From an uncultured bacterium (GTDB lineage: Bacteria; Cyanobacteriota; Vampirovibrionia; Gastranaerophilales; Gastranaerophilaceae), in the NCBI GenBank assembly GCA_902788575.1, contig CADAKY010000011.1:1-44937 (forward strand): DNA of 44,937 bases. The letters are read 5' to 3'. The first letter of the stretch is position 1. The number at the start of each line of letters is the position of its first letter. The position numbers were made by a program, and so were the translations under genes. Positions 8,832 through 15,323 of this stretch are shown in pieces. The notes under the pieces were generated by a model that did no database searches, was not told where the DNA came from, and was given only the letters and a program-made list of their open reading frames with translations.

Positions 8832-9317
8832 ATGAATTTGTTAATATTAAAACAGTTGGCAATTTTAAGCGCGTTTGCGGGGGTAATATTAGGTCTGGTT
8901 ACGATTGTACCTTATATCAGTTTTATAAGCTTTATGGTTTTAATTTTGTGTTTATCCGCATTTATTTTAGCTTATCTTAAACAAAATGATTTAATCGGTA
9001 TATTCAATATTCGTGAAGGATGTATATATGGTGCAATTATAGGGTTTGTTTCCTTTATTGCATTTTCTGTTGTTTATACTCCGATAAGTATGCTGCTTGG
9101 CTGGATTTTTCCGACATATACACAAGGGTTTATGAGGTTTTTCTTAAACAGTTTTGGCTCGCTGGTTGTAATGTTTTTTCTTATAATTTTTATGGCGGGA
9201 ATAAGTGCATTATTTAACGGTTTTGCAGGACTTGTAACTGCTTGGGTGTATGAATTGATAACCGGCATTAAAAAAGAGAATGACCAGAATAATAGTATAG
9301 ATTTTGAAATAAAGTAA
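8832..9317 (+). CDS. Small integral membrane protein
   Basis: 161 aa from the ATG at 8832, chosen because AAGGAG lies at 8821-8826; an earlier in-frame ATG at 8808 sits inside leuC and has no ribosome-binding site. Four strongly hydrophobic segments (about 8-28, 31-49, 65-90 and 105-140) are followed by a charged cytosolic tail of about 15 residues. It starts 12 bp after leuC and is probably co-transcribed. I do not recognise a family; it has no transporter signature. Confidence 0.75.
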   Translation: MNLLILKQLAILSAFAGVILGLVTIVPYISFISFMVLILCLSAFILAYLKQNDLIGIFNIREGCIYGAIIGFVSFIAFSVVYTPISMLLGWIFPTYTQGFMRFFLNSFGSLVVMFFLIIFMAGISALFNGFAGLVTAWVYELITGIKKENDQNNSIDFEIK

Positions 9318-9483
9318 AATATTTGTTTTGATTAAATTTTATAAAATTTCTTTATTTTCTGTTGATAACCCAGTTTGTAGATATTGTAGATATTTCTCTT
9401 GATTGTTAAGAAATTGTTACATATCAAGCAGCAAATAACACTTTCCAAATAAGGTTAGAGATTTGTTTTGCAAGACATTTGTA

Positions 9484-9529
9484 AAGTAACAGTTGGTTTA
9501 AGAAAAAGTAACAGGTGTTTGAGAAATGA
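9484..9529 (+). repeat. Dimeric TTTGAGAA-type repeat, copy A
   Basis: Two half-units about 23 bp apart: AACAGTTGGTTTAAGAA (9488-9504) and AACAGGTGTTTGAGAA (9510-9525). Two more copies with the same two-part layout lie at 10424-10469 and 10916-10961. The three copies surround the two unknown genes of this stretch. Confidence 0.65.
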
Positions 9530-9591
9530 TTGTTACTTTTAGGAATAAAAACATTAAATTTTATTGACAATATCATTTTTAATAACAAAAT

Positions 9592-9609
9592 AATGTAAAC
9601 TAATGTAAA
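9592..9609 (-). promoter_or_regulatory. Perfect HLR1-type direct repeat
   Basis: On the minus strand this reads TTTACATT-AG-TTTACATT, a full match to the HLR1 consensus (two KTTACAWW octamers separated by two bases) bound by the response regulator RpaB in cyanobacteria. It lies 90 bp upstream of the unknown gene at 9699. Confidence 0.6.
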
Positions 9610-9698
9610 AATTTTTTAAATAATATAGCAAAAATAATATTTACAAGATTTAAAATAAATACTGAATGTGTGTTAAAAGTCGTACGGAAGGCGGTAAA

Positions 9699-10337
9699 AT
9701 GTTATTAGTAAATAAATGCAATTATTCTCCAAATTTTGGCAAACTGCATATTGCAAAAACTCCGGAAACAAGAGCAGCATTACAAAAGTGTTCACAGGAA
9801 ACACTTGATGCAGTTGTTAATGCAGGAAATATGTTAAAAATCACAAAATTTCTTGACGGAACTTTGAAAAAAATTGGTGATAAATTGGTATTTAGAGTCT
9901 TTGTTCCTGAAGGATTTGAATTTCCTGTTGGTTCTTTTTATAAAAAACAAATTCAGCTTTTGAAAAACAATAGCTCACAGTACGGCCGCTATGAAGACAA
10001 AGCTTTAAAATTTGCCGATTTTCAAAAAAATGGTGACACCATAACTGCACATACTTCGGATTATTTTTTAAAACTGCAAAAAGTTAAGAGCAAAAACGGA
10101 AGAATTGAATATGAAGTTAAATCATCTGCAGATACCATATATGATTTAACAAAAAATGAACTTGAAAATGAGTCCGGATCTCTAAATATTCAAACACTGG
10201 CAAGAAAATTAAAATCACTTGATTATGATATCGGGGAAATTGCCGGAGGAAGACTGAAACCAAAGACCGCAGAGCAAAGCGACACAAATAATGAATTAAA
10301 GCGACAAACTTTAGATTACATTTTGAACAAATTTTAA
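9699..10337 (+). CDS. Hypothetical protein with N-terminal NFGKL motif
   Basis: 212 aa from the ATG at 9699, which has GGAAGGCGG a few bases upstream; an in-frame ATG at 9666 lacks such a site. The N-terminus reads MLLVNKCNYSPNFGKLHI, with no signal peptide or membrane helix. The middle (about 45-75 and 100-140) is predicted beta-rich and basic, the C-terminus helical. I recognise no domain or catalytic motif. From general knowledge, proteins with a short N-terminal FG-containing motif are numerous in gut Melainabacteria, but that is a weak link. The gene stands alone in repeat-rich DNA behind an HLR1 site. Confidence 0.7.
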   Translation: MLLVNKCNYSPNFGKLHIAKTPETRAALQKCSQETLDAVVNAGNMLKITKFLDGTLKKIGDKLVFRVFVPEGFEFPVGSFYKKQIQLLKNNSSQYGRYEDKALKFADFQKNGDTITAHTSDYFLKLQKVKSKNGRIEYEVKSSADTIYDLTKNELENESGSLNIQTLARKLKSLDYDIGEIAGGRLKPKTAEQSDTNNELKRQTLDYILNKF

Positions 10338-10375
10338 ATTTTTAAACAGATGTAATTTTTTCAATGTAAAAGTAA

Positions 10376-10405
10376 TTAGGACGGGTTCTAACCCGTCATA
10401 AACTT
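10376..10405 (-). repeat. Palindromic repeat family, member 1
   Basis: Stem GACGGGTT (10380-10387) pairs with AACCCGTC (10390-10397). The 30-bp block matches the copy at 11709-11738 at about 25 of 30 positions, and the second base pair of the stem differs by a compensatory swap (T-A there, A-T here). Confidence 0.65.
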
Positions 10406-10423
10406 AAAAAATATGTGTGTAAA

Positions 10424-10469
10424 ATAACAGTCGGTTTGAGAATTTTGAACGGGGATATTGAGAATTTTT
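10424..10469 (+). repeat. Dimeric TTTGAGAA-type repeat, copy B
   Basis: AACAGTCGGTTTGAGAA (10426-10442) is followed by GAACGGGGATATTGAGAA (10447-10464), the same two-part layout as copies A and C. Confidence 0.65.
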
Positions 10470-10530
10470 GATTTTTTGCAATTTAAAAAGTGGATCTTAC
10501 ACATTCCCTTTAATATTTATTATTTACAGT

Positions 10531-10665
10531 ATGTAGGGTGGAAAATGCGACAAATATTGAATGTTAGAATGATTAAATATTCATTCCCACCAAAAATTTA
10601 ATGGTGGAAATGTGTGAACAAATATTCATAATAATCTACGTGTTAAAGCATTTTCCACTCTACAT
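10531..10665. mobile_element. MITE-like element, 135 bp
   Basis: Ends in imperfect terminal inverted repeats: ATGTAGGGTGGAAAATGC (10531-10548) and GCATTTTCCACTCTACAT (10648-10665), 17 of 18 complementary. Internally CATTCCCACC pairs with GGTGGAAATG as a second nested stem. It has no coding capacity. A related but shorter block is at 44679-44733 and shares GTGGRAAATGCGACAA and TATTCATTCCCACC, which shows this is a repeat family and not a chance palindrome. No target-site duplication is obvious. Confidence 0.6.
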
Positions 10666-10692
10666 TTTCTGAAAATGTACTTTGTTATTGTT

Positions 10693-10713
10693 GTGTTTCA
10701 CCCAACCTACAGC
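10693..10713 (-). repeat. GTAGGTTGGG-type short repeat
   Basis: On the minus strand it reads GTAGGTTGGGTGAAACACAA plus one C. It matches 44744-44764 on the plus strand at 19 of 21 positions. Similar GTAGGTTGGGT palindromic repeats are widespread in cyanobacterial genomes. Confidence 0.5.
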
Positions 10714-10804
10714 CTAAATGAAATTTTGGTTTTTGTGTATTTTAAAGAAGATTTTATTAAATCAATATAATCTAAAAGGAAATCTTTTCGATTATATGTA
10801 ACAA

Positions 10805-10836
10805 TTGTTATAAAGACCATGGAATTTGGTATAAAA
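10805..10836 (+). promoter_or_regulatory. Possible promoter with extended -10
   Basis: TTGTTA (10805-10810), a long 19-bp spacer, then TGGTATAAA (10827-10835), an extended -10. The -35 lies inside the palindrome TAACAATTGTTA. It could drive the gene at 11075 with a leader of about 230 bases that includes repeat copy C. Confidence 0.3.
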
Positions 10837-10869
10837 TAGCGCTTATAATTCATTCTAATATTATACAAT

Positions 10870-10899
10870 AAGTTTTTGTCGGGTTAAAACCCGACCTAT
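10870..10899 (+). repeat. 30-bp inverted repeat, left copy
   Basis: This block, which includes the stem GTCGGGTT-AA-AACCCGAC (10878-10895), is an exact 30-bp reverse complement of 11708-11737. The pair brackets the hypothetical gene at 11075-11638. Confidence 0.75.
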
Positions 10900-10915
10900 A
10901 AGCTACAGGCTGTAA

Positions 10916-10961
10916 TAGAACAGTCGGTTTGAGAAGAAAGAACAAGGAGTTTGAGAATGTG
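10916..10961 (+). repeat. Dimeric TTTGAGAA-type repeat, copy C
   Basis: AACAGTCGGTTTGAGAA (10919-10935) and GAACAAGGAGTTTGAGAA (10940-10957), with spacing as in copies A and B. It lies about 120 bp upstream of the gene at 11075. Confidence 0.65.
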
Positions 10962-11074
10962 GAATTCGTACCCACGAATTGTAACGATTTTGTAATATTT
11001 GCAAAAAAAAAAGCAATTTTTATCTGCTCGTAACGTTTATATATTTAGTGTAATATTTTAATGAAAGGTTTATT

Positions 11075-11638
11075 ATGTCAAAAGTTACAAGTATTATCGA
11101 TAGTTTAAGTCATAACGCTCGTTTAATGAAAGAACTTGTCGGAAAAGGCACTGCTGAAAAAACAGAAATTTTGATAAGAGAAACCAGAGGTCAAATTGCA
11201 GACGAAGTATTAAGCAAAAATGCCAGCGATGCTGTAAGGGCAAGTGTTACTCCACAAATAAAAATTGCTAATAAAAAATTAGCTCCAGATATTTTGAAAG
11301 CTGTTGAAGAATCACAAGCTAAAATTGAAAGACTTGGCATTGTAGTAGATGAAGAAGCACAAAAACTAACAGCACGAAATATAGAGCTATCAAATAAATT
11401 TAATAGAGCATGTTGCTATACAGATGAAAAGAAAATATTGGAAGAAATGTCAAAGTTACGTAAAGAAATCATAACAAAAGGTTATGATAGTGAAATAGGT
11501 TATACTCCATTTAAATTTTCTGCTCAAACAGATGAAGCATTATTTAATATAGTAAATGAATATCGTCCAAAATCTGGTACAATGAATGGTTTTTATGAAA
11601 AAGCACTTCAAATACTTAAAGAACGTGGAGTTATGTAG
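11075..11638 (+). CDS. Hypothetical helical protein
   Basis: 187 aa, start ATG at 11075 with AAAGG upstream. The product is Lys/Glu-rich and mostly alpha-helical, with a heptad-like segment around 80-130 and no signal peptide or membrane helix. Two adjacent cysteines (CCY) lie at about residue 113. I recognise no domain. The gene is isolated between two exact 30-bp inverted repeats and has a denser coding style than the surrounding AT-rich DNA, so it may have arrived with the repeats. A near-HLR1 motif (ATTGTAAC then TTTGTAAT, one base too far apart) lies about 90 bp upstream. Confidence 0.65.
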   Translation: MSKVTSIIDSLSHNARLMKELVGKGTAEKTEILIRETRGQIADEVLSKNASDAVRASVTPQIKIANKKLAPDILKAVEESQAKIERLGIVVDEEAQKLTARNIELSNKFNRACCYTDEKKILEEMSKLRKEIITKGYDSEIGYTPFKFSAQTDEALFNIVNEYRPKSGTMNGFYEKALQILKERGVM

Positions 11639-11707
11639 CAGGTAAGGTGCAATTTTTTGCACCAAAAACTCAAATTACCTATTTTTGTCCTTTGCGTAAT
11701 TTAGTGA

Positions 11708-11737
11708 ATAGGTCGGGTTTTAACCCGACAAAAACTT
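11708..11737 (-). repeat. 30-bp inverted repeat, right copy
   Basis: Exact reverse complement of 10870-10899. Its own stem is GTCGGGTT-TT-AACCCGAC (11712-11729). Confidence 0.75.
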
Positions 11738-11751
11738 TAGGGTTCAATTTT

Positions 11752-11799
11752 GTGCAATAGGGTGCAAGAATAGTGCAAAAAATGAGTAAAAAAGTGCAA
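11752..11799 (+). repeat. Helically spaced GTGCAA hexamers
   Basis: GTGCAA occurs at 11752, 11762, 11773 and 11794, giving intervals of 10, 11 and 21 bp, that is one, one and two helical turns. A further GTGCAA with its inverted partner forms the hairpin at 11646-11663. Confidence 0.5.
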
Positions 11800-11869
11800 A
11801 GAAAGTCACTTTTGGAGTAGTTTGGAATTTAAATCATCAATCTTGTTCCGACCGCTAGAATTTAGTGGT

Positions 11870-11889
11870 GTTGGGGTAGAAACCCCAAC
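11870..11889. repeat. Palindrome GTTGGGGT/ACCCCAAC
   Basis: Stem GTTGGGGT (11870-11877) and ACCCCAAC (11882-11889) around AGAA, followed by CTACATTT. It resembles the other GGGTT/AACCC palindromes in this region but has a different stem sequence. Confidence 0.5.
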
Positions 11890-11936
11890 CTACATTTGTT
11901 TTCTTCCCGACCAAACTACTCAAAAAACACAACAAA

Positions 11937-11956
11937 AAAGCCCCTTTCGGGGCTTT
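11937..11956 (-). terminator. Terminator of tRNA-Ser
   Basis: On the minus strand AAAGCCCC, a GAAA tetraloop, then GGGGCTTT continuing into a T-run. It sits seven bases after the tRNA 3' end. The stem is symmetric, so it could also stop rightward transcripts. Confidence 0.85.
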
Positions 11957-11963
11957 AAAAAAT

Positions 11964-12053
11964 CGGAGACGCAGGGATTCGAACCCTGGATGCAGGTTGC
12001 CCCACATAACACCTTAGCAGGGTGCCGCCTTCAGCCTACTCGGCCACGTCTCC
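11964..12053 (-). tRNA. tRNA-Ser (anticodon GCU)
   Basis: 90-nt class II tRNA. The acceptor stem GGAGACG (12053-12047) pairs with CGTCTCC (11971-11965), followed by discriminator G (11964); CCA is not encoded. The anticodon stem GCACC/GGTGT encloses loop CTGCTAA with anticodon GCT, reading AGC/AGU serine codons. A long variable arm, typical of serine, precedes the T-arm with GGTTCGAATCC. A probable -10 (TATAAA on the minus strand, 12070-12065) lies upstream. Confidence 0.95.
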
Positions 12054-12111
12054 ATGACGGTACGTTTATAATAACATAAATATATTTTTTTTTAAAGATA
12101 TTTTGTATTGA

Positions 12112-12146
12112 TATCAAAAGCCCCAATTCTATCAGGAATCAGGGCC
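12112..12146 (-). terminator. Terminator of the 51-aa small gene
   Basis: On the minus strand GCCCTGATTC (12145-12136), loop CTGATA, GAATTGGGGC (12129-12120), a ten-pair stem with two G-T wobbles, followed by TTTT. It lies about 40 bp downstream of the small gene at 12185-12340 and supports that gene being transcribed. Confidence 0.75.
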
Positions 12147-12184
12147 TTATCATACTCTCAGCTTAATATAAACAGACAGTTCTT

Positions 12185-12340
12185 TTATTTAACAGCCTGC
12201 AATTTTGCCTGTATTCCGCTTTCTGCATTAATTGCCGCTGCACTGGATACTGCCATATTTCTTCGTTTTTTAGCCCCTCTTAATATGAATTCAACGCCGC
12301 CGAATGTGTTGTTTGTGGGGGTTGTAATTTTTTTCAACAT
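12185..12340 (-). CDS. Small 51-aa basic hypothetical protein
   Basis: Open frame of 51 aa starting MLKKITTPTNNTFGGVEF, then RGAKKRRNMAVSSAAA and a C-terminus ending KLQAVK. The ATG (12340-12338) has a purine-rich ribosome-binding stretch (AAAGGAAAACGG) upstream and the gene is followed by its own terminator at 12112-12146, so it is a plausible real monocistronic gene. The composition is Ala/Asn/Thr-rich with a basic patch (KKRR, about 24-27), no membrane helix and no cysteine. The family is unknown. It lies just upstream of tRNA-Ser on the same strand. Confidence 0.6.
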   Translation of the reverse strand: MLKKITTPTNNTFGGVEFILRGAKKRRNMAVSSAAAINAESGIQAKLQAVK

Positions 12341-12427
12341 ATCCGTTTTCCTTTCCAAATTGTCTTCGCTTTCCTTGATATATATATCGGCATTTTTTTT
12401 TTAAACTTTAGCTTTTTTATCATATTT

Positions 12428-12445
12428 GTTACAAAAATTTACAAA
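12428..12445 (+). promoter_or_regulatory. Perfect HLR1-type direct repeat
   Basis: GTTACAAA-AA-TTTACAAA, a full match to the cyanobacterial HLR1 consensus. It ends about 8 bp before the expected -35 position of the TATAAT at 12476, a position typical of activator sites for OmpR-family regulators. Confidence 0.65.
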
Positions 12446-12475
12446 AATGTGTAATAAAAGTGTGTATCTTGCTTG

Positions 12476-12524
12476 TATAATCGGGTTCAGAATTATTGAC
12501 AACAATAGGTGTCACAATGTAAAA
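12476..12524 (+). promoter_or_regulatory. Promoter elements of the folK operon
   Basis: Two candidates. A consensus -10 TATAAT (12476-12481) has no good -35 but has the HLR1 site upstream, as expected for an activated promoter. Separately TTGACA (12496-12501) with a 16-bp spacer to TGTAAA (12518-12523) would start transcription almost at the folK ATG (12532), which has no Shine-Dalgarno sequence. Confidence 0.5.
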
Positions 12525-12531
12525 TTGAATT

Positions 12532-13035
12532 ATGGCGATAGTTTATTTATCATTAGGTTCAAATTTTGGTGACAGGCTTAGCTATCTGCAGCAGGCGGCA
12601 AGCATGTTTAATATGATTGACGGAACAAGTATTGTTGCTTCATCTTCTTTTTATGAAACTGAGCCTTGGTGTATGAAGACAGAAAATTGGTTTGTAAACG
12701 CAGTTATACAAATTTCAACATCGCTTTTGCCGGAAGAGTTATTAAATGAGTGTCAGCGTATTGAGCAAAAATTGGGCAGAGTTCGCACATTGCCTAATGG
12801 TCAGTATGGCGACAGAACAATAGATATTGATATATTATTTTATAACGATAACGTTATCAGCACAGAAAATTTGATAATTCCGCACCGATTACTTCAAAGG
12901 CGCGCATTTGTACTTGTTCCAATGTTGGAAATCGCTCAGGATTTTATTCACCCTTTGTTTAAAAAAACAATAGCAGAATTGTATGAAGAATTAGAAAACC
13001 CCGAGCAGGTATTTTTGTATGGGACAAGAGTATAA
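12532..13035 (+). CDS. folK: HPPK, dihydropterin pyrophosphokinase
   Basis: 167 aa 2-amino-4-hydroxy-6-hydroxymethyldihydropteridine diphosphokinase of folate synthesis, transferring pyrophosphate from ATP to the pterin. Family marks: N-terminal VYLSLGSNFGDR (about 4-15), SSFYETEPW (42-50), NWFVNAV (54-60), and the catalytic GDRTIDIDILFYND (about 92-105) with the Mg-binding aspartates, then IPHRLLQRRAFVLVPMLEI. The length is typical. The next gene starts 17 bp inside folK, so the two are translationally coupled. No other folate gene is adjacent. Confidence 0.93.
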   Translation: MAIVYLSLGSNFGDRLSYLQQAASMFNMIDGTSIVASSSFYETEPWCMKTENWFVNAVIQISTSLLPEELLNECQRIEQKLGRVRTLPNGQYGDRTIDIDILFYNDNVISTENLIIPHRLLQRRAFVLVPMLEIAQDFIHPLFKKTIAELYEELENPEQVFLYGTRV

Positions 13036-14164
13036 GAATATTGCAATAATTGGAGCCGGTGCTTCAGGTTGTATTTGTACATACTATTTGTTAAAACAAG
13101 GATTTCAGGTCACAATTTTTGATTATTCATCACCTTTAAGAACGATTTTACCTACCGGCGGCGGAAGATGTAATTTAGCATATGCTGAATACGATTTTAG
13201 AGAATTGGCAAAGAATTACCCTCGAGGAGAAAAATTTTTATATTCTGTTTTCTCAAGATTTTCAACTTCCGATACAATATCTCTGTTTGAAGATTTGGGA
13301 ATAAAGACTTATGTGCAAAATGACGGAAGGATATTCCCGGAATCAAACAGTTCAAAAGAAGTAAGAGAAAAGATTCTGAATAAAATTAAATCCGCAAAAA
13401 TGATAAAAGAAAATGTTTTGGATGTTATTCCTTTAGATAAAGAGTTCGAAATAAAAACATCAAAAGCAGAATATCTTTTTACTGATGTTGTTATTGCGAC
13501 TGGCGGAAACCGAGTCGGAACTTATTTCAGCAGCATAGGACATAATATTATTCAACCGAAACCATCACTGATCGGATTAAATTCTGATATAAAAAATTTA
13601 AGCGGTGTTGTGTTGAATGATGTTTATTCAAAAGATATAAATGAAACCGGAAATATTTTATTTACACATTTTGGTATTTCCGGTCCTCTTGTGTATAAAA
13701 TATCTTCAATAAAAGCAAGAGAGGATTTTCCTTATACATTAACATTTGATTTATGTCCGAATTTGGGAAATCTGCAATTAACGTTGGATAAAAATTCACA
13801 TAAACTTATGAAAAATATTTTATCCGAATACTTTCCTCACAGATTTTCGGAGTTTATTTCTTCCGATACAGCAGAGAAAAAAGGGTTCGAGATTAACGGA
13901 AAAGAGCGTGATTTGATAGAAGAAAAAATACATAATTTTAACGTTACAATAACCGGCACAAATAAGGGTGAAGAAACGGTAACATCGGGCGGATATGATT
14001 TGAATCAGATTAATCCAAAAACAATGGAATCAAAACTTCATGATAATATTTACATTATAGGTGAAGCTCTTGACATAGATGGCTTCTGCGGAGGATTTAA
14101 TTTGCAGAATGCATGGTCTACGGCATTTGTTGCCGCAAATGGTATAATAAATAAAAAAGGATAA
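13019..14164 (+). CDS. HI0933-family FAD-dependent flavoprotein
   Basis: 381 aa. It begins with the dinucleotide-binding fold IIGAGASGCICTYYLL (about 7-22), followed by the family signature TGGGRCNL (about 46-53) and DGRIFPES (about 101-108). The C-terminus has VTSGGYDL, TMESKL and GEALDIDGFCGGFNLQNAW, all characteristic of the HI0933/YhiN (BaiN-like) flavoprotein group, whose physiological substrate is mostly unknown. The start overlaps the end of folK. It is followed after 4 bp by the glycosyltransferase gene. Function beyond FAD-dependent oxidoreduction is not predictable. Confidence 0.88.
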   Translation: MGQEYKNIAIIGAGASGCICTYYLLKQGFQVTIFDYSSPLRTILPTGGGRCNLAYAEYDFRELAKNYPRGEKFLYSVFSRFSTSDTISLFEDLGIKTYVQNDGRIFPESNSSKEVREKILNKIKSAKMIKENVLDVIPLDKEFEIKTSKAEYLFTDVVIATGGNRVGTYFSSIGHNIIQPKPSLIGLNSDIKNLSGVVLNDVYSKDINETGNILFTHFGISGPLVYKISSIKAREDFPYTLTFDLCPNLGNLQLTLDKNSHKLMKNILSEYFPHRFSEFISSDTAEKKGFEINGKERDLIEEKIHNFNVTITGTNKGEETVTSGGYDLNQINPKTMESKLHDNIYIIGEALDIDGFCGGFNLQNAWSTAFVAANGIINKKG

Positions 14165-14168
14165 AAGT

Positions 14169-15275
14169 ATGGAGAAAGATAAATTAGTACTGCATATAGC
14201 AAAAACTTCACTTGCGGGAGCACCTATAAGGCTTGTTAATGCTTTGAATAAATATACAAATTACGAAGCAAGACTTTTGGATTTTATGCCGATAACGGAT
14301 GAAACCGGTGAAGAATATAAATATCCGGAAGATTTGAACTGGCATGTGGAAGAGGAAAAAGAAGAGGCAAAAAAACTGATTAAAGAAGCTGATATAATAC
14401 ATTTTCATCATTTTATGGATTTGCAGATTAATCCGTTTTTAACTTATTTTGATAAAGAAACAAAATCAGGATGTAAATTTATTAGACAATTTCATTCACC
14501 TTATGAATATATAAATAAAACAGAAATCAGGTTTGAAGAAGCTTATAAAAAGGATAATCTGCCTAAAATTGTTATTCCTCATTGCGCAGAGCGAACATTT
14601 CTAAATTTGGATATTGTACCGAATATAATTCCTATTGATGAAGAGTACTGTAAACCGCTAAAAACAAATAATAAAAAACTAAAAGTTATGTACTCAGCTT
14701 CCTGCAAAACTCCGCGTTTGGAAGAACGCTGGGCAACAAAAGGATATCCGGAAGTCAGTGCAAAATTAAAAGAACTCAGTAAAAAACTGGATTTTGAGTA
14801 TGTGGAAATAAGTAATACCGGATTTTATGAAACCATGAACCTGAAACGTCAGTGCGATATTGTAATCGGAGATACTGTTACAGGAAGTTACCATCTTACA
14901 GAGCTTGAAGCACTTTCTCAGGGAAAACCATGTCTGACATATCTTGATGCTAGGAGCGCAATGACATTTATGAATACATTTAAGACAAAAGATATTCCTT
15001 TTGTAAATGTTTATATGGATGAAATTGAAAATGCACTTAATGAGCTTATTAACAACAAAGAATTACGGGAAGATATCGGAAGATTTTCTCGTGAATGGAT
15101 GGAAAAGTATTATAAAGAAGAAATTTTGATAAAGCAATTTACTGATGTGTACGACCGTTTGCTTGCAGATAAAGAAATAGAACGTGCTGATGCAAAGGTG
15201 CACACTGCAGCTAAAGAATTTCTCTATAATAGAGTTTATGATTTCAGATGGGAAAATGAACGGGCAAAGAAATAA
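14169..15275 (+). CDS. Glycosyltransferase, GT4-like
   Basis: 368 aa with a GT-B-type layout. The N-terminal half has LHIAKTSLAGAPIRLV and then DIIHFHHF (about 74-81), as in glycosyltransferases that lack an N-terminal membrane segment. The C-terminal half has the domain linker KLKVMYSAS and the donor-binding segment GSYHLTELEALSQGKPCL with the conserved glutamates. A Lys/Glu-rich stretch around 60-72 and the C-terminus are charged. The substrates are unknown. The Shine-Dalgarno AAAGGAT precedes the ATG. It is the last gene of the folK unit. Confidence 0.75.
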   Translation: MEKDKLVLHIAKTSLAGAPIRLVNALNKYTNYEARLLDFMPITDETGEEYKYPEDLNWHVEEEKEEAKKLIKEADIIHFHHFMDLQINPFLTYFDKETKSGCKFIRQFHSPYEYINKTEIRFEEAYKKDNLPKIVIPHCAERTFLNLDIVPNIIPIDEEYCKPLKTNNKKLKVMYSASCKTPRLEERWATKGYPEVSAKLKELSKKLDFEYVEISNTGFYETMNLKRQCDIVIGDTVTGSYHLTELEALSQGKPCLTYLDARSAMTFMNTFKTKDIPFVNVYMDEIENALNELINNKELREDIGRFSREWMEKYYKEEILIKQFTDVYDRLLADKEIERADAKVHTAAKEFLYNRVYDFRWENERAKK

Positions 15276-15323
15276 TTTTACATTTTTTGTACAAATATAC
15301 TCAATCTTTACTCTGTTGCTTTT

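Larger units (their letters stand above)
9318..9698. other. Non-coding region upstream of unknown gene
   Basis: No plausible gene. It contains the first copy of a ~46-bp dimeric repeat (9484-9529) and a perfect HLR1-type direct repeat on the minus strand (9592-9609), and is otherwise AT-rich. Possible -10 TAATAT is at 9635-9640. Confidence 0.6.
10338..11074. other. Long repeat-rich non-coding region
   Basis: 737 bp without a convincing gene. It holds, in order, a palindromic hairpin (10376-10405), a dimeric repeat copy B (10424-10469), a MITE-like element with 18-bp terminal inverted repeats (10531-10665), a GTAGGTTGGG-type motif in reverse orientation (10693-10713), a 12-bp palindrome TAACAATTGTTA (10799-10810) with a promoter-like extended -10 behind it, one arm of a 30-bp inverted repeat (10870-10899) and dimeric repeat copy C (10916-10961). 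Overall this looks like accumulated small mobile or structural repeats. Confidence 0.65.
11639..11963. other. Non-coding region between unknown gene and tRNA-Ser
   Basis: No plausible gene; the only long open frame here runs into the tRNA antisense strand. Contents: hairpin GGTGCAA-TTTT-TTGCACC (11646-11663), the right copy of the 30-bp inverted repeat, a run of GTGCAA hexamers (11752-11799), another palindrome (11870-11889) and the tRNA terminator. Confidence 0.6.

Noticed and set aside
10978..10996. HLR1 site upstream of the gene at 11075
   Set aside because: The half-sites are eleven rather than ten bases apart and the second ends in T, so it is at best degenerate.
11646..11663. Hairpin GGTGCAA/TTGCACC as terminator of the gene at 11075
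   Set aside because: It is not followed by a T-run on either strand.
11822..12079. Open frame of 85 aa on the plus strand
   Set aside because: It runs antisense through the tRNA-Ser gene and its terminator; such frames are typical false genes.
9302..12400. CRISPR array
   Set aside because: The repeats here are palindromes or dimers of unequal spacing, not regularly spaced identical repeats with spacers, and no cas gene is present.
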